DNA of 64,000 nt from Prevotella melaninogenica (GTDB lineage: Bacteria; Bacteroidota; Bacteroidia; Bacteroidales; Bacteroidaceae): contig NZ_CP072350.1 of NCBI RefSeq assembly GCF_018127965.1, forward strand, positions 62,001 to 126,000, given 5' to 3'. Below, in pieces: positions 17,316 to 27,810 of the stretch. The stretch's first letter is position 1. Every line of letters starts with the position of its first letter. Under the pieces are notes generated by a model that was not told the origin of the DNA, made no database searches, and saw only the letters and a list, made by a program, of their open reading frames with translations. The translations under genes and the position numbers were made by a program.

Positions 17316-17709
17316 TGCTTTCCTCCCCTATTCAACCAATTTATCCCTCGATTATATCAGCTCTTATCACGTCACTTTTCACACCTCAGCAGCTGCGAAA
17401 AGTATTGACATAAAAATCAACAACAAGCCTCTTTTTAATATTCAAAACCAACAAAAGCCATACGCCTATAACTCCCTATTAACGAAACAGTTACAAAGTA
17501 GCATTTTAAAAGGTGCTTAATAAGGATTCAAAAGGGCGTTAGTTAGACCCCAAAGGGCATCTTTTAGAAGCCAATTGGGCGTTAACTCAAACGCTGTTAA
17601 GCATCAATTAAAATTGGCTATTCGATTTTTCTTTACAAAATCAATAAATATAAAGACTTTAAGAAGAACTTAATAAGAGGTACTGAACTCACAGAAACTT
17701 TATCATTTT
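17316..17709. other. Gene-free spacer between convergent genes
   Basis: It contains the 22-bp-unit element copy D. Apart from that, only AT-rich sequence without a recognisable gene. Confidence 0.5.
17496..17604 (-). repeat. 22-bp-unit dispersed element, copy D
   Basis: Five units on the minus strand, four of 22 bases and one of 21, so 109 bases in all. The fourth unit starts ACGCCCTTTTGAATCC and the fifth AGCACCTTTTAAAATGC. It lies between the convergent Lrp-type and MFS genes. The tail (GTAACTGTTTCG) is on the lower-coordinate side. Confidence 0.85.
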
Positions 17710-17757
17710 ATAAATAAAAAAATCCTCACAAGCAAAAACATACTTGCGAGGACTTTT
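17710..17757 (-). terminator. Terminator of the MFS gene
   Basis: TCCTC-A-CAAG pairs with CTTG-C-GAGGA (17723-17752). On the minus strand it is followed by a long T run (ATTTTTTTATTTA). It could also work weakly on the plus strand. Confidence 0.7.
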
Positions 17758-17846
17758 CAATATGATTTATTTTAAGCTGTAGAATAACTTACGAGCGACC
17801 CATTACTACTTGAGTACATAGGCTTCCACTCGTTGTCATACAACTA

Positions 17847-19469
17847 TTATTCCTTGATATTTGGCTCTTCCAAACCGAGGTTGCGCTTCTTATCTACTAC
17901 CTTCAAAGTAAGACCAATGATAAGAGCAATCACACCCAAACCAGCAAGCATAACCAACGGAGCTGTGTAGTTGAGCTGTGTTGGGTCAGTAACACCTACG
18001 TTTGTCTTATCAAGTACCTTACCAATAAGGAGTGGGAACAACCACAAACCAATATTCTGAATCCAGAAGATAAGGGCGTAAGCAGAACCGATAATCTTTG
18101 CATCTACGAGCTTTGGAACACTTGGCCACAATGAAGCTGGTACAAGTGAGAAAGAAGCACCGAGAACGAGGATGGTTACATAAGCAACGATAACGCCACC
18201 TACCTGGCTTGACTTGAACTGTGGAAGAACAAAGGCAAAAGTGAGGTGACAAACAATCAGAAGTAATGAACCCAAAACGAGCATAGACGCTGCCTTACCC
18301 TTATGGTCAACATAGCTACCAAGGATTGGTGTAATACCTACTGCGAGCAATGGGAATACAGCAAAGATAGACTCTGCAGACTGACGCATATAACCCATGT
18401 AGCAATAAACTACAAGGCTCAAAACAGAAAAGAAGAGCATAGTGTTCTTCAAAGCCTTATTCTTCATGAAGTTGAACATGAATGCAGTTGCAGCAACAAC
18501 GAGCATGATAACGTACTGTACGATAGTCACACTTGATGAAGCCCAGAATGAACCTGCAGGAAGTTCGTGGAAGGTAAGGTTACACTGAAGCATATTTACA
18601 GCGTACTTCTGGAATGGGAAGATAGCTGAGTAGTAAAGTACACAGAGCAATGCTACGAGCCAGAAGCCCATACTTGACAGAATCTTACCGAGGTCGCTAA
18701 TCTTGAATGGATCGTCTTTCTCCTCTGCCTCACCTGTCTGTGAGTCGAGCTTCTTATCCATGAAGAAGTAAACGATGAACATCATCAATGCAATACAGAT
18801 AAGTACTACACCGAAAGCTACAGAACGAGAAACATTAATATCGCCACCGAGTTTAGCAAAGAATGGTGAGAAAATCATACAGGTAGCAACGCCAAGACGA
18901 GCCAAAGCCATCTCTGAACCCATTGCCAATGCCATCTCACGACCCTTGAACCACTTTACAATACCACGAGAAACAGTGATACCTGCCATCTCAACGCCAC
19001 AACCAAATATCATGAAACCACAAGCTGCTACCTTTGCAGAGGCTGGCATTCCCTGATAGAAAGGAGATACACCCAACTGCTCAAAGACAGGAATGTGGTT
19101 GAGGTTATTGGTAAACCATACGTCAAGTGCACTACCAGCAAAGCTGTCGCTGATGGCATAGTACTTGATTAAAGCACCGCATAACATCACTGCACCAGAC
19201 AAGATAGCAGTGAAACGAACGCCCATCTTATCGAGGATGATACCTGCGAAGATGAGGAAGAACACGAAGACATTAAGGAATGTCTCTGAACCCTGCATAG
19301 TACCGAATGCGGTTGAGTCCCAACCTCTCTGCTCCTGCATCAACTCCTTGATTGGAGAAAGGATATCAACAAAGATGTAGGCACAGAACATTGCCAGGGA
19401 TAAAAGAAGGAGAGCCGTCCAGCGCATCGCTGCTGAATCTCTCAATGATGTTTGAATTTTATCAGTCAT
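17847..19469 (-). CDS. Major facilitator superfamily transporter
   Basis: A 540-residue polytopic inner-membrane transporter with about 12 hydrophobic helices in two halves and a long charged central loop (FFMDKKLDSQTGEAEEKDDPFKISDLGKI). Loop 2-3 carries a GIILDKMGVR motif matching the MFS G-x3-D/K-x-G-R pattern. I cannot name the substrate. The start is the ATG at 19469 (MTDKIQTSLRD); an apparent longer reading is only the open translation of the GTTKACAA repeat array upstream. The C-terminus is hydrophilic. Confidence 0.88.
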   Translation of the reverse strand: MTDKIQTSLRDSAAMRWTALLLLSLAMFCAYIFVDILSPIKELMQEQRGWDSTAFGTMQGSETFLNVFVFFLIFAGIILDKMGVRFTAILSGAVMLCGALIKYYAISDSFAGSALDVWFTNNLNHIPVFEQLGVSPFYQGMPASAKVAACGFMIFGCGVEMAGITVSRGIVKWFKGREMALAMGSEMALARLGVATCMIFSPFFAKLGGDINVSRSVAFGVVLICIALMMFIVYFFMDKKLDSQTGEAEEKDDPFKISDLGKILSSMGFWLVALLCVLYYSAIFPFQKYAVNMLQCNLTFHELPAGSFWASSSVTIVQYVIMLVVAATAFMFNFMKNKALKNTMLFFSVLSLVVYCYMGYMRQSAESIFAVFPLLAVGITPILGSYVDHKGKAASMLVLGSLLLIVCHLTFAFVLPQFKSSQVGGVIVAYVTILVLGASFSLVPASLWPSVPKLVDAKIIGSAYALIFWIQNIGLWLFPLLIGKVLDKTNVGVTDPTQLNYTAPLVMLAGLGVIALIIGLTLKVVDKKRNLGLEEPNIKE

Positions 19470-19479
19470 GATGATTTTA

Positions 19480-19780
19480 TTAGTTAACAAGTTTACGAGT
19501 TGACAAGTTTGACAAGTTGACAAGTTTAACAAGTTGACAAGTAAACAAGTTATTTGTTAGATTATAAGTTAAATATGAATGAGTTGATGAGTGAATAGGT
19601 TGGCGAGTTAACGAGTTTATAAGTTGACGAGTTTACAAGTTTACAAGTAAACAAGTTAATACTATCAAGCAACTTGTCTACTTGTTGACTTATTGACTTG
19701 TCTACTTGTTTGACAAATAAACGAGTTAATACTATCAAGCAACTTGTTTACTTGTTAAACTCGTTCACTTGTCTACTTCC
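19480..19780. repeat. GTTKACAA-type octamer array, copy 1
   Basis: A tract of 8-9-base units such as GTTGACAA, GTTTACGA and GTTTGACAA runs to about 19660. It then turns into the complementary type (ACTTGTCTACTTGTTGAC), so the whole could fold into a large imperfect hairpin. The segment around TAATACTATCAAGCAACTTG occurs twice (about 19658 and 19725). It fills the space between the S9 peptidase stop and the MFS start. A similar array is at 38521. Confidence 0.75.
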
Positions 19781-19782
19781 AA

Positions 19783-21942
19783 CTACTTCTTCAGCCAGCG
19801 GTCGAGCCAGTTAAAGAATGTACGCTGCCAAAGAACACTGTTTTGTGGTTTCAATACCCAGTGGTTCTCATCAGGATAGAGAAGTAACTCAGCTGGAATG
19901 CCACGCAGACGAGCTGCATTGAAAGCACCCATTCCCTGATTAGCATTAATACGATAGTCTTTCTCGCCGTGGATACAAAGGATTGGTGTATCCCACTTAT
20001 CAACATTCAAATGAGGACTGTTTGCGTAAGTACGCTTTGCAGCTTCGCTCTTGTCCTTATTCCAATAAGCATCGTCATACTCCCAGTTGCTAAACCAAGC
20101 TTCCTCAGTATCTGTGTACATACTCTCAAGATTGAAAGCACCATCATGAGAGATGAAACACTTGAAGCGCTTGTTATGAATACCAGCAAGATAATAAACA
20201 GAGAAGCCACCAAATGAAGCACCGACAGCACCTAAGCGGTCTTTGTCTACAAATGGGAGATTGTTAGCTGCATCGTCAATTGCTGAGAGGTAGTCGTTCA
20301 TACACTGACCAGTCCAGTCGGTACTAACTTCCTCGTTCCATGCACTACCAAAGCCCGGCAAGCCACGACGGTTTGGTGCAATGATGACATAGCCATTGGC
20401 TGCCATTATCTGAAAGTTCCAACGATAGCTCCAGAACTGAGAAACAGGACTTTGTGGTCCGCCTTCACAGAAGAGCAATGTAGGATATTTCTTATTTGGA
20501 TCGAAGTGTGGAGGAGTAATTACCCATTCCATCATTTCCTTGCCATCAGTTGTCTTTACCCAACGAGACTTTACGTCACCCAAAGCTAACTGGTCATAGA
20601 TGTGCTTGTTCTCAAAGCTAAGCTGTGTCTGAACGCTTGCCTTCTCCTTCTTAGCAGGAGTTATAGCGAAGATTTCATTAGCTTGAGAGATACTCTGACG
20701 GATAGCAAGCAACTTCTTATCACCAAGGAGTGAGATGCTTACATAGTTATGATCACCTTCTGTAAGCTGCTTCACCTCGCCCTTAAGATTCGTCTGATAG
20801 ACATTCACTGTAGCATGCCATACACCAATGAAATAGAGGTCCTTTGAATTAAGGCTCCATGTGTAGTCGTCTACATTTGAATCGAAGCTTTCAGTAACGT
20901 ATGTCTTCTTGCCTGTTGCCAAGTCATAGACACAGAGGCGGTTGCGATCACTCTCATAACCATCGTTCTTCATACTTTGCCATGCAATGTACTTGCCGTC
21001 AGGTGAGAACTTAGGATTAACATCGTAACCTACATTCATATCGCCAGCTTGATGATTCACAGCCTGATTGCGCATACTCTTTGTTGCATCAATCTTTGGC
21101 TCAACATAGTCGGCTGGCTTGCAGAGGTTCTTTGTTTGACGACTCTCCACATTATATATATATATGTCGGCATCGGTAGAGATGGCATATTGTGTGCCTT
21201 CTTTCTTACGGCAGGTATAAGCAATAAGTTTAGAGTCTTTGCTCCAATCAATCTGCTCGATACCACCGAATGGTGCCAACGGACTCTCATAAGGTTCACC
21301 TTCGAGTACATCAACACTCGCACCAACACCCTCAGCAGTTACATCTGCCACAAAAGGATGTGCATTTGTTGTAACATAATGGTCCCAATGACGATAGTTC
21401 ATATCGGTGATAACCATACCTGTAGCCTTTGGTAAGTCGCTTGGGTTCTGCTTGATAGTGCCATAGTAAGGGATGCTCTTGATAAGAACAACACGCTTAC
21501 GGTCTGGAGAGAATCGGAAACCTTCGATGTCGATATCCGAATGTGTCAACTGCTTTCGGTTAGTACCGTCTGCATTCATTGTCCACAGCTGTCCACCTGT
21601 AAGGAATGCCAAGGTGTTGTTGTCGAGCCATGCTGCATCACCCTCACTCTTTGCAGAGGTAGTCAGCAGACGGTCGTTCTTACCATCGGCATCCATCACG
21701 CGTAGTACCTGGTGTCCTTTGTTTTCTTTGACACTGTAATAACCCACCTGATAGACAATCTTCTTGCCATCAGGTGAGGCTTGTGCAGCACCGATACGTC
21801 CCATAGCCCAAAGTGTCTCAGGAGTCATGAGGTCACTTGTCAGCGTAATATTGTTACGTCCGATGTTCACATCCTGTGCTTGTGCAACGCTACCACTCAT
21901 CATCAGAGCCGCAGTCATTGCCATGGTTAAGTTTTTGTTCAT
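19783..21942 (-). CDS. S9-family serine peptidase (prolyl oligopeptidase-like)
   Basis: A 719-residue exported dipeptidyl/oligopeptidase. The signal peptide ends around SVAQAQD. An N-terminal beta-propeller built from WD40/PD40-type blades (SPDGKKIVYQVGYYS, SPDRKRVVLIKS, FSPDGKYIAWQS) precedes an alpha/beta-hydrolase domain. The catalytic Ser sits in GASFGGFS, the Asp in LCIHGEKDYRI and the His in YPDENHWVLKP. Close relatives in oral Bacteroidota act in the periplasm on peptides from host protein, which suits an asaccharolytic diet. It follows yidC by two bases and is probably co-transcribed with pyrG and yidC. Confidence 0.92.
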   Translation of the reverse strand: MNKNLTMAMTAALMMSGSVAQAQDVNIGRNNITLTSDLMTPETLWAMGRIGAAQASPDGKKIVYQVGYYSVKENKGHQVLRVMDADGKNDRLLTTSAKSEGDAAWLDNNTLAFLTGGQLWTMNADGTNRKQLTHSDIDIEGFRFSPDRKRVVLIKSIPYYGTIKQNPSDLPKATGMVITDMNYRHWDHYVTTNAHPFVADVTAEGVGASVDVLEGEPYESPLAPFGGIEQIDWSKDSKLIAYTCRKKEGTQYAISTDADIYIYNVESRQTKNLCKPADYVEPKIDATKSMRNQAVNHQAGDMNVGYDVNPKFSPDGKYIAWQSMKNDGYESDRNRLCVYDLATGKKTYVTESFDSNVDDYTWSLNSKDLYFIGVWHATVNVYQTNLKGEVKQLTEGDHNYVSISLLGDKKLLAIRQSISQANEIFAITPAKKEKASVQTQLSFENKHIYDQLALGDVKSRWVKTTDGKEMMEWVITPPHFDPNKKYPTLLFCEGGPQSPVSQFWSYRWNFQIMAANGYVIIAPNRRGLPGFGSAWNEEVSTDWTGQCMNDYLSAIDDAANNLPFVDKDRLGAVGASFGGFSVYYLAGIHNKRFKCFISHDGAFNLESMYTDTEEAWFSNWEYDDAYWNKDKSEAAKRTYANSPHLNVDKWDTPILCIHGEKDYRINANQGMGAFNAARLRGIPAELLLYPDENHWVLKPQNSVLWQRTFFNWLDRWLKK

Positions 21943-21944
21943 AG

Positions 21945-23876
21945 TTATAGACCTTTCTTTTTCTTATTTAGCTCATCTTGCTTGCGTCGAAGTTCTTCTT
22001 GCTGCTGCTTCTGTAACTCCTGTAAAGCCTGCATACGAGCGAAGAGTCCACTTCCCATATTGTTCTTAGGGTTGTTCTTTCGCTCTTCACGACGTGCTTC
22101 AAGGATAGCGAGAAGTTTCTCCTCATTGGTTGTCTTGCGCAATGCCCACATGATAGCAGCTGAGAAGAAGAGAGATATAAAGTAGTAGAAGTTCAGACCT
22201 GATGAATAGTCATTGAACATGAAGAAGAAGAACAATGGCATACCAAACATCATCCACTGCATCATCTTCATCTGATCAGCCTGCTGTCCAACCATCTGGT
22301 CTTTCTGCTGCTGCATGGTAAACCATGTGTAAAGCAAGTTAGCACCACAGAAGAGGATACAGGTCAATGAGATATGATCACCAACGAGCCAAACGTCATG
22401 ATCCCATGAGAAGATTGGATCGAAAGTACTGAGGTCGTGCATCCAAAGGAAGCTCTGACCACGAAGCTGAATAGCATTCGGTACGAAGTTGAACATCGCA
22501 ATCCAGATTGGCATCTGTATCAACATAGGAAGACAGCCTGACAAAGGACTCACTCCATACTCTGAATACTTCTGCATCATAGCCTGTTGCTTCTGCATCT
22601 GGTCTTCTGGCTTATTGAATTGCTTCGTTGCTTCATCCAACTTTGGCTTCAATACACGCATCTTAGCAGAGCTCATATAGCTCTTCTTCACCATTGGGAA
22701 GGTAATAAGCTTTAATAATAAGGTAATGAGAATCAATACAACTCCCATTGGGAACACCTTACTCAACCAATCGAATACATACAGAGTAAACCAACGGTTG
22801 ATAATGCGGAACAATGGCCAACCAAGATATACGAGGCGTTCCATATCAAGTTCTTTTGCAAACTTACTCTCTGTTTCAACAGACTGAAGCAGACGGAAGT
22901 CGTTAGGACCAAAGTAGAATTCAAACTCAGAAGGACGCTTACCCGTTGGATCAAAGCCAGCCTTCATGTTAGCCTCATAGTGCTTAAGGTAATGAGAAGA
23001 CTTCTCAAGTGGCGTACTCTTAAGCTTTGCACCTGTTGCAAAGTTATCCTTTGCAATCATCACAGCAGAGAAGAACTGGTTTTTGAAAGCTACCCAGTCC
23101 ATTGGGTCCTCTGTTGTCTCTTCCTTTTCAGATGTCTCACTCAAGTAATCAGTACCCCCATCATGCTTCTTATAGGTAAGTGTTGCATAGCGGTTCTCAA
23201 ATGTGAAGCCACGTTCCTGCTGCTTACAACGCTCCTGCCAGTTGATATCCATCTGGTTATAATTTGGAGCGAAAAGTCCACCCATACCCTCTGCCTGCAA
23301 AGACATATTGAGCAAATAGTCCTTACCAAGTGTATAGTTCAAGGTAAGTGTCTTACCCTCTCCTGCCACAGCAGTCAGCGTAACAGTAGAATCTGTCACA
23401 TTTGAAGGAGTGAAGATAAGGTCTTTTGTTTCAATATTACTATTCTTTGCAGCCAACATAAAGTTAAGGCTCTGGTCGTCACCACTAAACAAAGTAACAT
23501 CCTTCTGGTCCTGTGAACCATCCTTAACAGCTATATTATGACCAATATAGTTCTTGATAACAGCCTTCTTTACAACACCACCCTTGGTGCTCAAAGTCAG
23601 CTCAACCTTACTATTCTTCAATATAATATCCTGCGCCTTACCATTCAAAGCAGCATGGAATAGAGCTGTTGTATCAGTAGCCTGCGCAGCTTTCTGCTGT
23701 GCCTGCTTCTCAGCAGCAAGTTTCGCAGTCTGTGCTTTCTTAGCTGAAGCAATAGAATCCTTTACAAATTCAGCTCTCTGCTGTGCTACCTGTTCAGCTG
23801 ATGGCTGCTGCCACCAAGCAAAACCAAAGAGAATCAGGGCAATAAGTACAAACCCTGTGATAGTTCTTTTATCCAT
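21945..23876 (-). CDS. yidC: Membrane protein insertase YidC
   Basis: A 643-residue YidC/Oxa1 insertase that inserts and folds inner-membrane proteins with or without SecYEG. The first helix (TITGFVLIALILFGFAWWQQ) is followed by a large periplasmic beta domain. The conserved five-helix core comes next (FPMGVVLILITLLLKLITFP, YGVSPLSGCLPMLIQMPIWI), with a basic C-terminus (KKKKGL). It starts directly after pyrG, an arrangement that suggests shared transcription. Confidence 0.97.
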   Translation of the reverse strand: MDKRTITGFVLIALILFGFAWWQQPSAEQVAQQRAEFVKDSIASAKKAQTAKLAAEKQAQQKAAQATDTTALFHAALNGKAQDIILKNSKVELTLSTKGGVVKKAVIKNYIGHNIAVKDGSQDQKDVTLFSGDDQSLNFMLAAKNSNIETKDLIFTPSNVTDSTVTLTAVAGEGKTLTLNYTLGKDYLLNMSLQAEGMGGLFAPNYNQMDINWQERCKQQERGFTFENRYATLTYKKHDGGTDYLSETSEKEETTEDPMDWVAFKNQFFSAVMIAKDNFATGAKLKSTPLEKSSHYLKHYEANMKAGFDPTGKRPSEFEFYFGPNDFRLLQSVETESKFAKELDMERLVYLGWPLFRIINRWFTLYVFDWLSKVFPMGVVLILITLLLKLITFPMVKKSYMSSAKMRVLKPKLDEATKQFNKPEDQMQKQQAMMQKYSEYGVSPLSGCLPMLIQMPIWIAMFNFVPNAIQLRGQSFLWMHDLSTFDPIFSWDHDVWLVGDHISLTCILFCGANLLYTWFTMQQQKDQMVGQQADQMKMMQWMMFGMPLFFFFMFNDYSSGLNFYYFISLFFSAAIMWALRKTTNEEKLLAILEARREERKNNPKNNMGSGLFARMQALQELQKQQQEELRRKQDELNKKKKGL

Positions 23877-25514
<1,638 letters not shown>

Positions 25515-25548
25515 CTAAAACGAAAATCGTTGGTTCTAAACTAAAGTG

Positions 25549-25556
25549 CAAAGATA
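25549..25556 (-). promoter_or_regulatory. -7 element of pyrG
   Basis: The minus strand reads TATCTTTG (TAnnTTTG), about 60 bases before the pyrG ATG at 25487. Confidence 0.55.
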
Positions 25557-25602
25557 CTAATTTTCCATGAATTAGGCAGGATATTAAGTAATAAAAATAG
25601 CA

Positions 25603-25788
25603 TCAAATATTCCATTTAACTACAACAAGTCCCAAACACAATGCTATCGTCAAGGATAACAGCGTGCCAGTCAGTACATATTCAGACTTGACACTGCCCG
25701 ACGTAGCCTCACTAAAACGTAAGATAGACTTTGCAGCGATAAGAAATCCAATTGCCTCATACTGAGAAAGAACAACGAATAAAACTAT
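25603..25788 (-). pseudogene. C-terminal remnant of a DUF3307-like membrane protein
   Basis: A 61-codon open stretch reads YEAIGFLIAAKSILRFSEA, then SEYVLTGTLLSLTIALCLGL and stops. This matches the usual end of DUF3307 membrane proteins, which are over 200 residues. An in-frame TAG lies directly upstream and no start or N-terminal part is present, so it appears to be a decayed tail. Assignment is from memory of the family pattern. Confidence 0.55.
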
Positions 25789-25795
25789 CTAACAT

Positions 25796-25906
25796 TTATT
25801 GCAAGCTTATTAACTTGTTTTATAGGATTGCAAGTGTATTTACTTGTTTTGGCTTATTACAAGCGGATTCGCTTGTATTAAGACAAGCATTCACTTGCTT
25901 ATTCAT
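25796..25906. repeat. Tandem CAAG-N-CTTG hairpin array
   Basis: Four successive small palindromes of the form CAAG, 6-8 bases, CTTG. The first two lie in 29-base repeats (TTGCAAGCTTATTAACTTG and TTGCAAGTGTATTTACTTG), and the third and fourth are shorter (ACAAGCGGATTCGCTTGT, CAAGCATTCACTTG). Located between the DUF3307-like remnant and tRNA-Ser. No coding content. Confidence 0.65.
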
Positions 25907-26316
25907 CTGAAGAGTTACAGATATACCTATTGCACAAAGATAAACATTTTCCCTTAATTAAGCCATAAATCAAAGAAAAAAGATAGAATACAAAGGTCAA
26001 CTGCCCTTATTAAGCTTGTTAAACCTCCTTATTTAGTCCATACTAACTCACTTACTCTTACCATACCATAGTAAGAAGTGTAAGTATTATGGACTAATAA
26101 TCAATTTGGGTTTAAGTCTTTCTTGTACTAATGACAGGAATTCATACACAAACGAAATAGGGAGTTTGCTCAAAAAAAAATAGTAAGAAAACAATCGCCT
26201 AAAACTTTAAAGAAACTTAAAATCCTCTTCACTGCCGCTTTATTATAAAACTAATGTTCTATTTTTGCAAACCAATTTGAGGCTAACATATAGCCGATAT
26301 ACGTTAGGACTCACAA
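25907..26316. other. Spacer ahead of tRNA-Ser
   Basis: AT-rich, no gene visible. A symmetrical segment around 26040-26100 (CCATACTAACTCACTTACTC, later AAGTGTAAGTATTATGGACT) could pair into a hairpin. Its role is unknown. Confidence 0.35.
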
Positions 26317-26404
26317 GGAAAGATGCTCGAGTGGTTGAAGAGGCACGCCTGGAAAGCGTGTATACCCCTAAAGGGTATCGGGGGTTCGAATCCCCCTCTT
26401 TCCG
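26317..26404 (+). tRNA. tRNA-Ser (anticodon GGA)
   Basis: An 88-base class II tRNA. Acceptor arms GGAAAGA and TCTTTCC pair fully. The anticodon stem CACGC/GCGTG encloses CTGGAAA with anticodon GGA. A long variable arm (TACCCCTAAAGGGTA) is typical of serine, and the T arm is GGGGGTTCGAATCCCCC. The CCA end is not encoded. Confidence 0.96.
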
Positions 26405-26409
26405 CAAGA

Positions 26410-26450
26410 AAGGTGTAAGCCAATGGATTACGTGGCTTGCACCTTTTTCT
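26410..26450 (+). terminator. Terminator of tRNA-Ser
   Basis: A 13-bp stem, AAGGTGTAAGCCA with TGGCTTGCACCTT, followed by TTT. Confidence 0.85.
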
Positions 26451-26538
26451 TTTCTGACAACTTAATATAGAAAGGGAAACATTCTAATAACCATAACTAC
26501 ACATCCTTACACAAAACACGTATTTTCCAATTCATTGC

Positions 26539-26568
26539 TTGTTATACGGCTTTATTTTCCTAACTTTG
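26539..26568 (+). promoter_or_regulatory. Promoter of the 26633 gene and the SDR gene
   Basis: TTG (26539-26541), 19 bases, TAACTTTG (26561-26568). The leader is about 60 bases. Confidence 0.6.
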
Positions 26569-26632
26569 CAGAAAGTAAGATTAGAAAACGGATATTGTAT
26601 CTACGTAATAACTTCCAAATTTAACGAAAGAA

Positions 26633-26881
26633 ATGATAGAACTCGATACTACCAATATGTGTTCACACCTGCAGAAGAAGCTCTTTAACGAAGAAGGTGT
26701 CTACTATCCTATATGGCAGGCGATGCAGAATGATGATGAGATAACAGCTGTGATACGTTCACGACAGTTGCATATCTACCGCAATGGTAAAAAAGTTTTA
26801 GTGCTTCCCGGCAAGGCTGTACCAAAGATTATTCGCGAAGATAGCCTCAACGAACTCTTACCTAAGGACTTACTGAAATGA
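26633..26881 (+). CDS. Small conserved-looking protein, 82 residues
   Basis: An unrecognised 82-residue soluble protein (MIELDTTNMCSHLQKKLFNE, ending NELLPKDLLK). It has a Tyr/Trp-containing amphipathic start and a beta-like centre (AVIRSRQLHIYRNGKKVLVL). Its stop overlaps the start of the downstream oxidoreductase by four bases (ATGA), and both follow one promoter, so they are translationally coupled. Function unknown. Confidence 0.7.
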   Translation: MIELDTTNMCSHLQKKLFNEEGVYYPIWQAMQNDDEITAVIRSRQLHIYRNGKKVLVLPGKAVPKIIREDSLNELLPKDLLK

Positions 26882-27603
26882 AAAAAGCAATCGTCGTAGG
26901 CGCCAGCAGCGGTATCGGACATGAAGTAGCACGACTGCTCATCGCAGAGGGATGGGCGGTTGGTGTGGCTGCTCGCCGTATAGACAAGTTGACAGACTTG
27001 CAAGCTATAGCACCAGAGCGAGTCTACACCACCCAAATTGATGTAAATAACGAAGATGCAGAAACATCCTTACTGCAACTTATAGAACGTATGAACGGCA
27101 TCGACCTCTATTTTCATGCCGCAGGAATCGGTTGGCAAAACCCAAGTCTTAATACTGACATAGAACTCAAAACAATGGAAACCAACGCTGTTGGATTCAC
27201 ACGAATGATTGGCTGTGCCTATCGCTATTTTGCCAATAAGGGAGGTGGACACATCGCTTGTATCACCTCTATCGCTGGAACAAAAGGACTCGGACCGGCT
27301 CCTGCTTATAGTGCAACAAAGGCGATGCAGAACACCTATCTACAAGCATTGGAACAACTCGCTGCTTGTAAACATCATAACATCCACTTCACAGATATTC
27401 GTCCCGGCTTTGTCGACACTCCCCTACTCGCTGGTACCTCTCACCTCCCGATGCTGATGACCACAAAAAAGGTGGCACGCAGTATTATAAAGGCTATTAA
27501 CAGCCGACGACACATCTGCGTCATCGATAGCCGTTGGTGCGTACTCACCTACTTATGGCGACATATCCCTAACTGGATATGGAGGCGAATGAAGCTATGT
27601 TAA
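26878..27603 (+). CDS. Short-chain dehydrogenase/reductase
   Basis: A 241-residue NAD(P)-dependent oxidoreductase of the SDR class. The cofactor motif is VGASSGIGHEVARLL. An Asn-containing FHAAGIG strand, the catalytic Ser in ACITSIAGTKG and the YSATKA pair (Tyr and Lys) are all present. The C-terminal part (WCVLTYLWRHIPNWIWRRMK) is hydrophobic and basic and may touch the membrane. Substrate unknown. Second gene of a two-gene unit. Confidence 0.9.
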   Translation: MKKAIVVGASSGIGHEVARLLIAEGWAVGVAARRIDKLTDLQAIAPERVYTTQIDVNNEDAETSLLQLIERMNGIDLYFHAAGIGWQNPSLNTDIELKTMETNAVGFTRMIGCAYRYFANKGGGHIACITSIAGTKGLGPAPAYSATKAMQNTYLQALEQLAACKHHNIHFTDIRPGFVDTPLLAGTSHLPMLMTTKKVARSIIKAINSRRHICVIDSRWCVLTYLWRHIPNWIWRRMKLC

Positions 27604-27810
27604 CCTCTTTTTCATACAAAGAAAACAAACAAGATTTCCACAACAACATAAACAAACACTAATTTCTTTCCTCATAAAATAAACTTTCAGGGTTTTCAAT
27701 CATCTAAGCATATAAGTCTTAAAAGCTGTCCATAACGAAAGGGAAGGAAAAGGATAAATAAAAAAGGAAACAACAGATAAACAAGTAACAAAACAATAAT
27801 TATTTAGGAT

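Noticed and set aside
19470..19532. N-terminal extension of the MFS transporter
   Set aside because: It is only the translation of the GTTKACAA repeat array; the ATG at 19469 starts a normal MFS N-terminus.
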